Shown here: one piece after another, positions 43,455 through 53,697 of the stretch
How positions within the stretch are numbered: the stretch's first letter is position 1
Layout: each line of letters opens with the position of its first letter
From: Methanolobus sediminis
Lineage (GTDB): Archaea > Halobacteriota > Methanosarcinia > Methanosarcinales > Methanosarcinaceae
Direction: 5' to 3'
NCBI RefSeq assembly: GCF_031312595.1
Contig: NZ_CP133592.1
Coordinates: 2,046,001 to 2,110,000 of the forward strand
Length of the DNA stretch: 64,000 nucleotides
Position numbers and translations under genes: made by a program
The notes under the pieces: generated by a model
The model's database searches: none
What the model was told of the DNA's origin: nothing
Seen by the model: only the letters and a program-made list of their open reading frames with translations

Positions 43455-44186
43455 TTGCAGCAGGTTCATATTAACAGACTTGGAGTAAATTCTATTGAAT
43501 TCGACACGGATACTGTCGAGTTACCTTTATCTCCAGGCGAGGAACGCAGTTTTGAGGTTGTGCTTATAAACTATGGCGCTCCCACACATGTCAATCTGTC
43601 TGTAAGCGATGCTCTTAGAGAGAATATCACGGTTCTTGAAGACAATCCTTATGTCAAGCATGAGGAATACATACCTTTGATAGCACGAATTCCATATGAT
43701 GGCAGGCTCTACACAAAAGGACAGGTATATATTACTGTAGGTTACGGTTCCAAAAGACAGGGTTTTAACCTGAATCTTGGTCATCCGGGACCAAATGAAG
43801 CTAGCTTTACGGTTGATGTTGATGAATCTCTTTACAAACCTGCATCTTCATCTCAAAAGCCAAAATCTACATCAAAATCTTCTAAATCATCCAGATCATC
43901 ATCTAAATCATCTTCTTCTTCCATGTTCGGAGATGATCACTGGAGTGCTCAGCTTCCATCCATTTCTGCTGAAATGTTCAGTTCTGCTTTCAAGGCAATT
44001 TCCCCATATTCCGGTGGAATCCTGAAATTTGTTGTTTTATTATTATTAGTTGCTTTATTCGTTTCATTTATACTGTCACTTGATCTTGAACAGTTCTTTA
44101 GTTTCTATAATTCTGTTCTCTATTCGATCATGCTGACATTTTTGATGGCTTATCTGTTAATGAGACTTCCTAAATCTAAAAGATAA
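43455..44186 (+). CDS. membrane protein with N-terminal beta domain and Ser-rich linker
   Basis: A 243-residue protein. Residues 1-120 look like an Ig-like beta domain ([20 protein letters not shown] and [15 protein letters not shown]), residues 130-160 are a Ser/Lys linker, and two hydrophobic helices follow (about 188-212 and 218-238) with a basic end (LPKSKR). There is no signal peptide, so the beta domain is probably cytosolic unless exported another way. The TTG start has GTGAGG at the expected distance. It precedes pyrG by a few bases. I do not recognise a characterised family. Confidence 0.75.
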   Translation: MQQVHINRLGVNSIEFDTDTVELPLSPGEERSFEVVLINYGAPTHVNLSVSDALRENITVLEDNPYVKHEEYIPLIARIPYDGRLYTKGQVYITVGYGSKRQGFNLNLGHPGPNEASFTVDVDESLYKPASSSQKPKSTSKSSKSSRSSSKSSSSSMFGDDHWSAQLPSISAEMFSSAFKAISPYSGGILKFVVLLLLVALFVSFILSLDLEQFFSFYNSVLYSIMLTFLMAYLLMRLPKSKR

Positions 44187-44200
44187 TCATGGTGAATAAT

Positions 44201-45781
44201 ATGAAATATATCATAGTTACCGGCGGTGTAATGAGTGGGCTTGGAAAAGGAATAACCACTGCTTCAATAGGGCGGAACCTGAAGAACAAGGGCTACAAGG
44301 TCACAGCCATAAAGATCGACCCCTATATCAATATTGATGCAGGTACTATGAGCCCCTTCCAGCATGGAGAGGTCTTTGTTCTGAAAGACGGAGGAGAAGT
44401 GGACCTTGATCTTGGAAATTATGAGCGTTTCCTTGATACTGAACTCACAAGAGAGCACAACCTGACAACAGGTAAGGTCTACGAGTCTGTTATCTCCAAG
44501 GAGCGCAGAGGCGAGTATCTTGGTAAGACCGTGCAGATCATTCCTCATATAACAAATGAAATAAAAGACCGCATTCGCAGGGTTGCTGCCAAGAGCGGTG
44601 CAGATGTGTGTATGATTGAGGTTGGCGGTACTGTTGGTGACATCGAGAGTATGCCTTTCCTTGAAGCTGTAAGGCAGATGTCCAGAGAAGAGCCAAAAGA
44701 GAATCTTGCTTTCGTGCATGTGACACTTGTGCCAATGGACCCACAGGGTGACCAGAAAACAAAGCCAACACAGCACTCAGTAAAAGAGTTGAGGGAACTT
44801 GGCCTGAAACCTAATATTATAGTAACCAGATGTCCTGAACCACTTCTTGAGGCTACTGTTTCCAAGATATCACTTTTCTGTGATGTTCCGGAAGAAGCAG
44901 TAATAAGTGCCCATGATGCAAAGGACATCTATGAAGTACCTCTCATGCTTGAAAAAGAGGGATTGACTGACTATCTGATGAAACACCTTGAGCTAACTTC
45001 AACAGGAACGGAAGACGATTCATGGGCTAAGATGGTAGAGAGGATGAACAACCTGAAAGGCGAGGTAAAGATCGGTATTGTCGGAAAGTACACTCACCTT
45101 GAAGATTCATATCTCAGTATCAGTGCATCTATCAAACACGCTGCAATAGAGTGCGGTGTCAATTATGATGTCTGCTGGATAAATGCTGAAACCTTCGAAG
45201 AACATCCTGAAACAATTTCATCACTATCTGAATACGATGGTATCCTTGTACCGGGCGGTTTTGGTGAAAGAGGAATTGAAGGCAAGATAAAAGCAATCCA
45301 GTTTGCAAGAGAAAACGATATCCCATATCTCGGTCTATGTCTTGGAATGCAGTTATGTGTTATTGAGTTTGCAAGACATGTAGCAGGTCTTGAGGGTGCC
45401 AACAGTACTGAATTCCACGAGGATACCCCTTATCCTGTAATTGACATACTTCCTGAGCAGGAAAATGTGGTCGACATGGGTGCAACAATGCGTCTAGGTG
45501 ACTATGAGGCAGACCTAAAATCAGGTTCATTGGCTGAGAAGATATACGGTCAATCCAAAATAATAGAGCGTCACAGACATAGATATGAGGTCAATCCGAA
45601 CTATGTTGAGAAGATCGAAGCCAGCGGTATGGTGTTCTCAGGTAAGAACCGCAACAGAATGGAAATCGCTGAGATCCCTGGCAAGAAGTTCTTCTTTGCA
45701 TCCCAGTTCCATCCAGAATTCAAATCCAGGCCGGGAAGACCTTCACCACCATTTAAGGCTTTCATTGAGTCTATGCTCTGA
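44201..45781 (+). CDS. pyrG: CTP synthase
   Basis: A 526-residue CTP synthase. The synthetase part begins [20 protein letters not shown] (P-loop) with [19 protein letters not shown]; the glutaminase part has PGGFGERG, the catalytic Cys in [10 protein letters not shown] and the His/Glu pair in [11 protein letters not shown]. It makes CTP from UTP and glutamine. The ATG at 44201 is set by GGTGAAT six bases upstream and matches the usual protein start. Confidence 0.98.
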   Translation: MKYIIVTGGVMSGLGKGITTASIGRNLKNKGYKVTAIKIDPYINIDAGTMSPFQHGEVFVLKDGGEVDLDLGNYERFLDTELTREHNLTTGKVYESVISKERRGEYLGKTVQIIPHITNEIKDRIRRVAAKSGADVCMIEVGGTVGDIESMPFLEAVRQMSREEPKENLAFVHVTLVPMDPQGDQKTKPTQHSVKELRELGLKPNIIVTRCPEPLLEATVSKISLFCDVPEEAVISAHDAKDIYEVPLMLEKEGLTDYLMKHLELTSTGTEDDSWAKMVERMNNLKGEVKIGIVGKYTHLEDSYLSISASIKHAAIECGVNYDVCWINAETFEEHPETISSLSEYDGILVPGGFGERGIEGKIKAIQFARENDIPYLGLCLGMQLCVIEFARHVAGLEGANSTEFHEDTPYPVIDILPEQENVVDMGATMRLGDYEADLKSGSLAEKIYGQSKIIERHRHRYEVNPNYVEKIEASGMVFSGKNRNRMEIAEIPGKKFFFASQFHPEFKSRPGRPSPPFKAFIESML

Positions 45782-45832
45782 TGATATCAGGAATTAAATC
45801 AAAAAAGAATTTTAGTTGGAAATAACAAAAAA

Positions 45833-45848
45833 GCCCACATTTGTGGGC
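45833..45848. terminator. bidirectional terminator between pyrG and truD
   Basis: GCCCACA and TGTGGGC pair over 7 positions with a two-base loop, flanked by six A on the left and a T-rich stretch on the right. It lies between the convergent pyrG and truD genes and touches the truD stop codon. Confidence 0.65.
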
Positions 45849-47162
45849 CTAACTCATTTTTAAAGGATCAGTCTTCATGTATTCCCTGAGGACTGTTGTT
45901 GCATAACTTCCCTTTGGCAGGGAGAATGTAAGTGTTACCTTGCTTTTTCCAGGATTAAGTTCGTCTTCTGCTGTAACGTATTCAGGCTTGCAATGAAGTA
46001 GTATTTCCCTGCGAAGTCCTTTTGAAGCAAGGTCAGGAATCTTTTTCATTCTGAAAACTTCCTGTGACATTTCTGTCTCATGGAATACGTTCATTTCAAG
46101 CTCACCGGGAATTCCTTCTGCGAACTCACTTTCATAGCCTACAAGTGGTGCGGTTATAAAAGCCCTGCCTCTTTTGAGAAGATTGTTCATGCCATCGACA
46201 TTCTCATCTGTTGATGCCTGCATCTTGTCTGTATCAGGAAGCCCTTCTTTATTCCTGAAACATAGAATATCACCTGAAGAAGCAACATTCAGTGCTAGTC
46301 CTTTTTCTATCCTTTTACAGATAATACGGTTGAATACATATGACTGGTATGCATGAATGAACATTTTCCTGATATTCGGGGAAAGTACACTGAAAGAACC
46401 TGCATAATCTCCAGGATTTTCCACAAGATAATGCATCATTGCCCTCTCATACCTGAGGCGAAGTGGATATGTCTTCAGTCCTTCCGCAAAATCCTTTGTT
46501 TCCCACACGAAGTCTCTGACCTCTTTAACATCGTTCATTTCATCAGGGAATGATTTTGCTATATAGATAAGGGCAGCTTCTTCCGCATCTCCACGAAGTA
46601 ACTGTTCACCTACAAGATGTGTAACAGGTCTTACAGCTCCAAATCTCTGGACACCGAAAAAGTTAGGAACACCACCGTATTCAGCAATCTCCTTAGTGGT
46701 GGCTTCAAGAGTTTTGTTAAGTTCGTCAGGTTTCATATCAACATCCCTGACAGTAATGATAAACTCATTTCCATAAAGGTCACCAAGACCAATGGATCTT
46801 GTTGATTTTCCGATAACCTTTAGTTCAACATCCTTGAGATAGAAATTTTCAATATCTTCTTCGGAAATATCATAAATACTTATCTTCTGGGTGGTTTTGG
46901 CTCTCTTATCTTTGGTGCCTGCAAAACCGATCCTTTTCTGGCTGATACCAAGTTTACGGGACATATCCCTGACAAGATGATGCATATCCCAGTTTGTCTT
47001 TGTAAGTTCAAGTATCAGATTTTTACCGCTGTCACCTTCTTCGCGGTTTGTTATCTCTTTGACAATAAAATCTTCAGGCTCCTGCCTGAGCACACCGCCT
47101 ATGCCTTCGGTATGCGTGCTGTAAAGTTCGATTCCCATCTTCTTTTCAATTTCCGGTATCAT
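45849..47162 (-). CDS. truD: tRNA pseudouridine synthase TruD
   Basis: A 437-residue TruD. Family landmarks are EDFIVKEI near residue 31, the catalytic-Asp region RIGFAGTKDKRAKTTQ near 77-92, FFGVQRFGAVRP near 168 and the YERAMMHYL and AYQSYVFNRII helices of the TRUD insertion. It isomerises uridine at position 13 of tRNA. It converges on pyrG and is read downstream of the lipoprotein gene. Confidence 0.95.
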   Translation of the reverse strand: MIPEIEKKMGIELYSTHTEGIGGVLRQEPEDFIVKEITNREEGDSGKNLILELTKTNWDMHHLVRDMSRKLGISQKRIGFAGTKDKRAKTTQKISIYDISEEDIENFYLKDVELKVIGKSTRSIGLGDLYGNEFIITVRDVDMKPDELNKTLEATTKEIAEYGGVPNFFGVQRFGAVRPVTHLVGEQLLRGDAEEAALIYIAKSFPDEMNDVKEVRDFVWETKDFAEGLKTYPLRLRYERAMMHYLVENPGDYAGSFSVLSPNIRKMFIHAYQSYVFNRIICKRIEKGLALNVASSGDILCFRNKEGLPDTDKMQASTDENVDGMNNLLKRGRAFITAPLVGYESEFAEGIPGELEMNVFHETEMSQEVFRMKKIPDLASKGLRREILLHCKPEYVTAEDELNPGKSKVTLTFSLPKGSYATTVLREYMKTDPLKMS

Positions 47163-47183
47163 TAATTATCATCCATTATCATA

Positions 47184-48362
47184 TTAAGTCTGGGGAGCTA
47201 TGTCAATCACAGTTACCGTACTGGTATTGAGGAAAGTCCACCCATTTTCAGTTGGTGCTGTTCCTCCGGGAAGTCCTCCCGCATAGATACTTGATGTAGG
47301 ATCCATCATGAGCCAGCATCCATACTCATCTGTAGTATAATAGATAGGCACTGGTCCGTAATATTCTCCGATGGCATCTGCAATAATTTCTGTATCATTT
47401 CCAATGTATGCTGCTGTAAATGCATGGGTATCCGTGAGGTAGACTCTTGAGGTTCCTCCGATTGCTTCTATGAGTGATGCCAGCAGAATAGCGTAGTCAT
47501 CACAATCACCAGCTCCTACTGTAATTGTCTCACCAGGAGTTGACCAGAGATCCTTTCCTCTCGGGTCACTTACATATTGTATATTCTCTTTTGTGTCATC
47601 GAAAAGATAACATAGCTGGTATATATTGTACTGTCCCGGATATTTCTTTGCAGAAGCTGCTGCCATGGTACGTACCTGGACATCATAGGGGTCAATTTTC
47701 TCGTTAACCAGAGTGAATAGCTGTTCCGGATTTGTAGAGTATTTCGGATTCTGTGCATCCATTTTATCGGATACTTCGATACTTATATTCTCGAAATCCT
47801 GTTCTCCGTAATCGTGCCACTTGCCGGAATCTGTCTGGACGAGGAGTGATATAACAGGGTCAAGTCTTATCTGTGTGGAATCTTCTGGAACTTCTATGAA
47901 TAGAATGCCAACACGTATTTCTTCTCCAGGTTCCACGTTAATTCCTGCCTCATGGGAAACCATTTCGTTTTCCCCGTTCAACTTAAAACCGAAATGGTAG
48001 ATGTAAACAGGAGAATCTCCCATGTTGTGCACATATACGCTGATAACAGCTTCTGTACCTTCAAAGAATTCGGTGTAATAATAGGAACTGGATATCTCAA
48101 AACCAGGCATTTTTTCTGTGTATCTGTCCGGACTTCCATCATTGATATTCAGACTCTGAGAAGGAACTACAGGAATGGTCAGCTCACTGGAATCCAGTGT
48201 ATAGTAATCATCACTCTGGAAGAGGGTTACTGATGAGGGATCAAATATATCCTCCACTTTTTTTACGGATTCCGAAATACATCCGGAGCTCAGTATTATT
48301 CCTGAAAGTAAGAGGACCATAAAAGTCATTTTTAGCATCTTCGTTTTTTTCTCATTTTTCAT
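47184..48362 (-). CDS. lipoprotein with transglutaminase-like domain
   Basis: A 392-residue exported protein. The N-terminus has a basic start, a hydrophobic core and the lipobox SSGC (Cys28), so it should be lipid-anchored outside. Residues 90-200 form a beta-rich domain. The C-terminal part has the transglutaminase-like catalytic set: Cys in VGAGDCDDYAILLASLIEA (about 288), His in YLTDTHAFTAAY (about 312) and Asp in WLMMDPTSS (about 353). It may be a peptidase or protein-modifying enzyme at the cell surface; its target is unknown. Confidence 0.85.
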   Translation of the reverse strand: MKNEKKTKMLKMTFMVLLLSGIILSSGCISESVKKVEDIFDPSSVTLFQSDDYYTLDSSELTIPVVPSQSLNINDGSPDRYTEKMPGFEISSSYYYTEFFEGTEAVISVYVHNMGDSPVYIYHFGFKLNGENEMVSHEAGINVEPGEEIRVGILFIEVPEDSTQIRLDPVISLLVQTDSGKWHDYGEQDFENISIEVSDKMDAQNPKYSTNPEQLFTLVNEKIDPYDVQVRTMAAASAKKYPGQYNIYQLCYLFDDTKENIQYVSDPRGKDLWSTPGETITVGAGDCDDYAILLASLIEAIGGTSRVYLTDTHAFTAAYIGNDTEIIADAIGEYYGPVPIYYTTDEYGCWLMMDPTSSIYAGGLPGGTAPTENGWTFLNTSTVTVIDIAPQT

Positions 48363-48386
48363 GCTAAACTCCCACTAATTCAGGAC

Positions 48387-48734
48387 TCAGACAAGTTTCA
48401 GATTTCCTGTTACTTTATCGATATCATCGGTTTTTGCAGGTCCGATGCCCAGTACTGTAACAGTTCCGGGAGCAATTTCTGTAAGTCCTGCGTCCTGTAT
48501 AAGTGCAGTTGGAAGTCCCTGTCTTCTTGCAACCTCTTTCAGCTCAAAGAGGTCTTTTAGTGTTGGAACCCTGAGGACAACTTTTTTCTGTCCACCTTCT
48601 TTCCATTTGTCAAGGGTTGAGCGGTCAGCCCACTCTGAAGCAGAGACTGCTGCATGTGCAACCTGTACGGCAAGCTTGCCCTTTGATAGTTTAAGGTCGT
48701 CTCTGATAACAATGCATTGTTTATATTCAGTCAT
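48387..48734 (-). CDS. pth2: peptidyl-tRNA hydrolase, archaeal type
   Basis: A 115-residue Pth2. It has [20 protein letters not shown] near the start, the VAHAAVSAS helix, [19 protein letters not shown] and the end [18 protein letters not shown], all typical. It frees tRNA from peptidyl-tRNA dropped by ribosomes. It begins one base after the RimK-family ligase. Confidence 0.96.
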   Translation of the reverse strand: MTEYKQCIVIRDDLKLSKGKLAVQVAHAAVSASEWADRSTLDKWKEGGQKKVVLRVPTLKDLFELKEVARRQGLPTALIQDAGLTEIAPGTVTVLGIGPAKTDDIDKVTGNLKLV

Positions 48735-48735
48735 T

Positions 48736-49659
48736 TTAAAGCCCCGTTTTTTCCAGCCTGCTATCTATAGCAGTTATGATGTGTTCTGCAACATTGATAT
48801 TCAGGGATTTATAGATACCTGCCCCGGAAGGAGTTGCATTGACTTCCAGGACAAAACATCTTTTGTCACTTTCTATAATGTCCACTCCTGCATACATCGC
48901 TCCGATAGTTTCCGCAGCATCTATACACATTCTTTCCTGCTCTGCCGTAAGTTCACATGCTGCTGGTGTGCCTCCCTGGCTCAGGTTGTTCAGCCACCAT
49001 CCTTCAGGTGCTTTCCGGTAAATTGCACCTATAACTTTGCCGTCAACAACAAATGCACGAATATCCTGTCCTGAGTTTTCTATGAATTCCTGTATATAAA
49101 GCATTCCTTTTTCATCAAGGATTCGATTAACAATGTCTTCTGCATTTGTTTTTTCTTCAGTTCCATCTGGTGCAAGGACAATTCCATTTTTGATACGGTT
49201 GATACCTATACCTTTGTATCCGAAAACAGGCTTTATGACAGCATCCTCTAGTTTGTCAATTATCTCAAGGGCTTTTTCGGTTTCCTGGCTTACAAAAGTC
49301 TCAGGTGTCGGAATTCCTGCACCTGCCAACAGACAGCTTGCATAGAACTTGTTAGCAGCATTCTGTATGGCTGCCGGTGGATTTACTATAAGTACGCCAC
49401 TTTGTTCAAGTTCTCTCAGTACATCAAAGCGGAATATATGAGCATCATTCTTTCCCGGCCCCATATCCCTGATAATGACAGCATCCAGTTCTGAAAGACA
49501 GATATCGCCTGCTCTGTGGATTATAGTTCTTCCAATGGATGTTTCAATCTGTCCAAGATCAGGATAATATGTTTCAAATCCTCTTTTTTCCGCTTCCTGC
49601 ATGAGTGCCTGAGCAGTCCAGTCATGCGGATCAGTTACAACAATTCCCAGTTTTTTCAT
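48736..49659 (-). CDS. mptN: RimK-family alpha-L-glutamate ligase, probably MptN
   Basis: A 307-residue ATP-grasp ligase of the RimK family. It has the pre-ATP-grasp start [27 protein letters not shown] near residue 63, [14 protein letters not shown] (nucleotide lobe, about 142) and the metal site [14 protein letters not shown] near 277. In methanogens such enzymes add glutamate to tetrahydromethanopterin (MptN) or F420 (CofF); the sequence start and its place beside pth2 and truD favour MptN, but the split between these groups cannot be proven here. Confidence 0.75.
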   Translation of the reverse strand: MKKLGIVVTDPHDWTAQALMQEAEKRGFETYYPDLGQIETSIGRTIIHRAGDICLSELDAVIIRDMGPGKNDAHIFRFDVLRELEQSGVLIVNPPAAIQNAANKFYASCLLAGAGIPTPETFVSQETEKALEIIDKLEDAVIKPVFGYKGIGINRIKNGIVLAPDGTEEKTNAEDIVNRILDEKGMLYIQEFIENSGQDIRAFVVDGKVIGAIYRKAPEGWWLNNLSQGGTPAACELTAEQERMCIDAAETIGAMYAGVDIIESDKRCFVLEVNATPSGAGIYKSLNINVAEHIITAIDSRLEKTGL

Positions 49660-49732
49660 ATTCTTTCCACGCTTTCTAAGTGTCTATGAACTATTAGAAC
49701 TGTTGCTTGCAAGTTTCTCTGCAAATTCATCC

Positions 49733-50413
49733 TTACTGATCCAAACCTGCTGCAATACATCCTGGAATATCTATTACATTTTTTACAGTATCGATAATTA
49801 CTCCATCTGCAGTGGCTACAACATAATCAGATGAACTGTTCTTCAGATCGAAATCCACATGTTTTGATGTCCTTGCATCACCTGATATTGCGAGTTCTTC
49901 CATGCGTTTCCTTATTAACGCTGCAAGTTCACCGCTGTTTTTCATTTGCGTGTCCAGTAATATTTCAGCACTTGCAACATCTGATGTCTTTATGAGATCC
50001 AGCATATTCTCAACAGCCTGGTAAGTAGTATTTCCATTTGAATGATTCTTGAACACTCCTTTTATATCACGGAGGAATGAGTCATCACCTATCCATACTT
50101 CTTCAGCATCAAGCAAACTCTCCAGTGTGATAAGTACGTTATACCCGTCGACAAGCAGTTTTCTGTCTTTCAGGTCATGGGTACCAAGTTTCTTTTTCTG
50201 ACGTGAAATTGCTGTTGAACAGGAAAATACTGTACGTGCCAGTATGTATCTTTCATTTTTATCCAGTCCGTAATGATCCCCTGCAAAGCGGATGGCACTG
50301 TCCCTGCGATAACCTCTTTCGAGTAAGTAGCGTATATCTTCCGCAGCTTTTGTTCTCTGTTCATCTTCATTCTTAATATTCTGGATTTTTATAACATATC
50401 TGCTTTCTGGCAT
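49733..50413 (-). CDS. DUF434 / PIN-like domain protein
   Basis: A 226-residue protein with an N-terminal helical DUF434-like part (residues 15-75: RYLLERGYRRDSAIRFAGDHYGLD) and a C-terminal domain beginning KLLVDGYNVLITLESLL, whose DGYN motif resembles PIN/NYN nucleases, with later acidic positions LLDTQ and FDLKNSSSDYVVATAD. A nucleic-acid role is possible. In another frame the sequence directly after the stop reads as 20 further protein-like residues (WISKDEFAEKLASNSS), so the C-terminus may have been changed by a frameshift. Confidence 0.75.
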   Translation of the reverse strand: MPESRYVIKIQNIKNEDEQRTKAAEDIRYLLERGYRRDSAIRFAGDHYGLDKNERYILARTVFSCSTAISRQKKKLGTHDLKDRKLLVDGYNVLITLESLLDAEEVWIGDDSFLRDIKGVFKNHSNGNTTYQAVENMLDLIKTSDVASAEILLDTQMKNSGELAALIRKRMEELAISGDARTSKHVDFDLKNSSSDYVVATADGVIIDTVKNVIDIPGCIAAGLDQ

Positions 50414-50577
50414 CAGGTATCAGCTATTATTTAACACTGATTTTTTCTTTAAACTAGTTAACGTCTAATTATATTCGGGTTTTATTTAAATACTTTAAAT
50501 ATATACTGCTTTGTGACTTTGAGACATGTTTCTCTTACTCAAAATATAATTGTGAATTGGCTTTGTGAGTGACCTGG

Positions 50578-52233
50578 ATGGATGAGCATAAAAAGGGAAA
50601 AGTGCTGATAGTTGACGACGAATCAATGAATGTCAAGCTATTGGATGCTTATCTCATGCATGAATATGAGATAATATCGGCCTATGGTGGTGTGGAGGCA
50701 CTGGAAAAAGTGGAGGCACATAACCCCGATATAATTCTCCTTGACCTCATGATGCCGGATATCACTGGTTATGAGGTCTGTAAAATTCTGAAAGGTTCTG
50801 AAAAGACCCGTTTTATTCCTATTATCATGGTCACAGCACTATCTAGCCTTGAAGACCGTATAAAAGGTATTAATGCCGGTGCAGATGATTTCCTTACAAA
50901 ACCTTTAGACCGTCTGGAGATTAAGACCAGGGTCGGTTCACTTCTCAGGATCAAAAAGTTGCATGATGAACTGATATCCGAAAGGGACCAGGCACAGAAC
51001 TATCTGGACCTTGCAGGGGTAATGCTCTTTGTTCTCGATGAGAATGGTATTGTTAAAGTCATTAACAGGAAAGGATGCGAAATACTGGGTTACCGGGAAG
51101 ATGAGATCCTTGGGAATGACTGGTTCGAGAGTTACGTTCCTGAACTTTTCAGGGAAAATGCCAGAATAGGATTTGAGAAGCTGCGTTCTACCCAGACTGA
51201 AAGTACAGGTTATTTTGAGGTTCCTTTCCTTAACAGTAATAAGCAGAAAAGGATAATGAGCTGGAACAATATTGTACTTCGTGATCCAGAAGGTGGCATA
51301 AACGGCCTGCTTGTTTCCGGGGAAGATATTACAGAAAGGATAGAAGCGGAATCCAAGATCAAAAGGGCCAATGAATATCTTGATAATCTTTTGAAGGCAT
51401 CCCCGATTGCCATATTAGCCCTTGACAATAAAAAAAGAGTTGTTACTGCTAACAGAAATGCAGCAGATCTGTTAGGTTACGAGGTCAGTGAGATAATTGC
51501 AAGACCCATTAGGGAATTTGTAGATAATGCAGACTTGCTGGAATTTGCAGATAAAAATGACTTTGAAATGGTATTCTATACCAAACATGAAGAAAAAGTC
51601 CGTATGAACGTTTCAACATCCCTGCTTCCAGATGACGGTGGAAAAGAAGGTCTTGTGATTACACTTCAGGATCGTTCCAGACTCCGTGGTCTTTTTATTA
51701 CCCCTCTTACCGAAGACATTGAAGAAGATTCTGATCAGGCAGACATCGAACTTGAAAGCGGATATATTTATCTTTCAGGTTCGGAGGACCCCGGCCAGAG
51801 CTACAATGCATTTTCCGAACTTGTTAAAAGCGGAAAGCCCGGACTTTGCATTACCAGAATGAACCCTGATAAGATAAGAAACACATATGGTATCGCAAAA
51901 ACTCCTATTGTATGGCTGACCAAGAATAAAATCGCTGGTCAGCAGTCAATCGATTCCACGGAGCTTTTCAGAATATATCCTACTATCGCGGATTTTGTCA
52001 ATAAGGTTGAAGACGGTGTTGTTCTCATGGATGGTCTGGAGTATCTGGTACTTGACAATGATTTCCTTTCGGTGGTCAAACTGCTGGAACAGACCAATGA
52101 TACAATTATGGCATCAAGTTCCCGAATGGTGCTTCAACTTGACCCTGATGTTCTTGAGAAAAAAGAATTCCATCTTCTAAAGAGATGGATGAGGCCCGTG
52201 GCGGGAGATGTTCCTCCTCAGGACAAGAATTAA
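50578..52233 (+). CDS. response regulator with REC, two PAS and DUF835 domains
   Basis: A 551-residue cytosolic signalling protein. REC (residues 8-125) has IVDDES, phospho-acceptor Asp56 in LLDLMMPDITG and Lys in LTKPLD. Two PAS domains follow (about 140-265, with NRKGCEILGYREDEILG; and 275-390, with NRNAADLLGYEVSEI). The C-terminal DUF835 domain (about 400-545) has GLCITRMNPDKIRNTYG and GVVLMDGLEYLVLDNDF. No histidine kinase part is present. DUF835 proteins are archaeal signalling proteins of unknown output. The next gene is a KaiC-like ATPase, a likely functional neighbour. Confidence 0.88.
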   Translation: MDEHKKGKVLIVDDESMNVKLLDAYLMHEYEIISAYGGVEALEKVEAHNPDIILLDLMMPDITGYEVCKILKGSEKTRFIPIIMVTALSSLEDRIKGINAGADDFLTKPLDRLEIKTRVGSLLRIKKLHDELISERDQAQNYLDLAGVMLFVLDENGIVKVINRKGCEILGYREDEILGNDWFESYVPELFRENARIGFEKLRSTQTESTGYFEVPFLNSNKQKRIMSWNNIVLRDPEGGINGLLVSGEDITERIEAESKIKRANEYLDNLLKASPIAILALDNKKRVVTANRNAADLLGYEVSEIIARPIREFVDNADLLEFADKNDFEMVFYTKHEEKVRMNVSTSLLPDDGGKEGLVITLQDRSRLRGLFITPLTEDIEEDSDQADIELESGYIYLSGSEDPGQSYNAFSELVKSGKPGLCITRMNPDKIRNTYGIAKTPIVWLTKNKIAGQQSIDSTELFRIYPTIADFVNKVEDGVVLMDGLEYLVLDNDFLSVVKLLEQTNDTIMASSSRMVLQLDPDVLEKKEFHLLKRWMRPVAGDVPPQDKN

Positions 52234-52439
52234 TAGAAATATATATCGTTCTTCTATAATTTAATAAAACGGATGGATATATCTATACTGTATGTCATAA
52301 TTCTGGCAAATGCAGCGTTAAAAACAGTTAATATTTAGATTTGTTACTACTATTTTTATCACTATCATTAAAGATATATATTATTTTTACACTATTATCC
52401 TTTACTTCTTTTTGAAAAATAGAAAGAATGAGGGGTATT

Positions 52440-53138
52440 ATGAGATTTGTGGATAGCATAGATGGTTTGAATGATGTCTTTGAGACAGATATACCCAAAA
52501 ACAGTGTAGTGCTGGTCACCGGTGCGGCAGGTACACTTAAATCAGGTTTTACATTTCAGTTATTGTCCAATTACCTGGAAGAACAGGATGAGTATGGTCT
52601 GTACATAACATTTGAACAAAGCAAGGAAAACCATCTTCTGAACATGGAAAGCATGGGAATCGCGTTATCAAATAAGCTACATATATCTGATTTCAGTGAT
52701 TATCGTGTAATGTATGATGATTTTTCAGATGATTTAATAAACATTCTCGAGGAGAATATTATTCAGTTCAAGGAACATATCGGCGAGAAATGCACATGTA
52801 TAGCTGTTGATTCTCTGGGAGCTCTTTATTCTCTTCTTGATGCCGATTCCCATAACCTGAGAAAAAAGATGTACAAATTCCTTGAAACACTGAGGCGTGA
52901 GAAACTTACAACTTTCCTTATACTGGAAGAAGAAAACAGGTCTGATATGTCTAACCCTTCCACAGGTATGGAAGGTTATCTTGCAGATGGGATTATTGAA
53001 CTCGGCCTGCACCTGAAGGGTAATGTTGCCAACAGGTACATGAGAGTAAGAAAAATGCGTGCTACGGCACACAGTATGGAACCCTGGATCCTTGCTGTAT
53101 CCGAAAACGGACTAAAAGTGTACAAAGGCAATTTTTAA
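52440..53138 (+). CDS. KaiC/RecA-like ATPase
   Basis: A 232-residue single KaiC-type domain. The P-loop reads VTGAAGTLKSGF (about 29-40), with Leu where most family members have Gly or Ser, and the Walker B strand is CTCIAVDSLGALY near 120. YITFEQSKENHL near 61 matches the catalytic Glu region of KaiC. Such small archaeal proteins act in signalling with response regulators and DUF835 proteins. The ATG after GAGGGGT was chosen. It follows the REC-PAS-PAS-DUF835 gene with 200 AT-rich bases between, including a TATA-like element, so it may be read separately. Confidence 0.85.
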   Translation: MRFVDSIDGLNDVFETDIPKNSVVLVTGAAGTLKSGFTFQLLSNYLEEQDEYGLYITFEQSKENHLLNMESMGIALSNKLHISDFSDYRVMYDDFSDDLINILEENIIQFKEHIGEKCTCIAVDSLGALYSLLDADSHNLRKKMYKFLETLRREKLTTFLILEEENRSDMSNPSTGMEGYLADGIIELGLHLKGNVANRYMRVRKMRATAHSMEPWILAVSENGLKVYKGNF

Positions 53139-53245
53139 TGCAAATTTTCTCTCCTAAAAATCTCAAATCCCCGAATCCGGCTTTAAGCTAAATATTTATA
53201 TTTTTAAGCAAAAACATATGGTGACTATCAGAGGGGTTATTAGAT

Positions 53246-53665
53246 ATGTTTACAGGTTTCAACATGCTTTATGTGAATTTGCTTTTGCAGCTAACTGTAG
53301 TTATATTGCTCATTTTCGCAGTGATAAAAGCATACAGGGATTCTTATGACGAACACTGCAAGTTCATGACTATTGCTATTGCAGTACAGATATTGTCAGT
53401 ACTTATATTCATGGCACCTTCAATGTACTCTTTGTCTGGCATAATAATGACAGGTTACTTTACTACCCTAATGTATCTTCATCACATATTGGGTCTGATT
53501 GTTATCGTGCTTTCGATATACATCAAACTGGCATTCAATGGAAAGATTCCCTCACCTGTTCCGCCACTGAAAATGATGAAGCCAACCCTGTTTCTCTGGG
53601 TGCTGACATTGCTGGGTGGATCCACTCTCTATCTTACTTTATGGAAAGGAATCACTATTATATGA
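53246..53665 (+). CDS. four-helix membrane protein of unknown function
   Basis: A 139-residue membrane protein with hydrophobic helices at about 8-28, 42-62, 67-95 and 112-135. Conserved-looking polar residues are EHCKFM at the second helix start and LHHILGL in the third, a His pattern that could bind heme or copper, as in DUF420-type proteins; this is only a resemblance. It is a single gene between the KaiC-like gene and the convergent F390-synthetase-like gene. Confidence 0.7.
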   Translation: MFTGFNMLYVNLLLQLTVVILLIFAVIKAYRDSYDEHCKFMTIAIAVQILSVLIFMAPSMYSLSGIIMTGYFTTLMYLHHILGLIVIVLSIYIKLAFNGKIPSPVPPLKMMKPTLFLWVLTLLGGSTLYLTLWKGITII

Positions 53666-53697
53666 TTTTCATGTGTGTTGCATAGGACGAAGAACAT

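Noticed and set aside
43777..44025. 82-codon alternative frame in the Ser-rich linker of the gene before pyrG
   Set aside because: Low-complexity shadow with Leu/His runs; the main frame has a beta domain and membrane helices.
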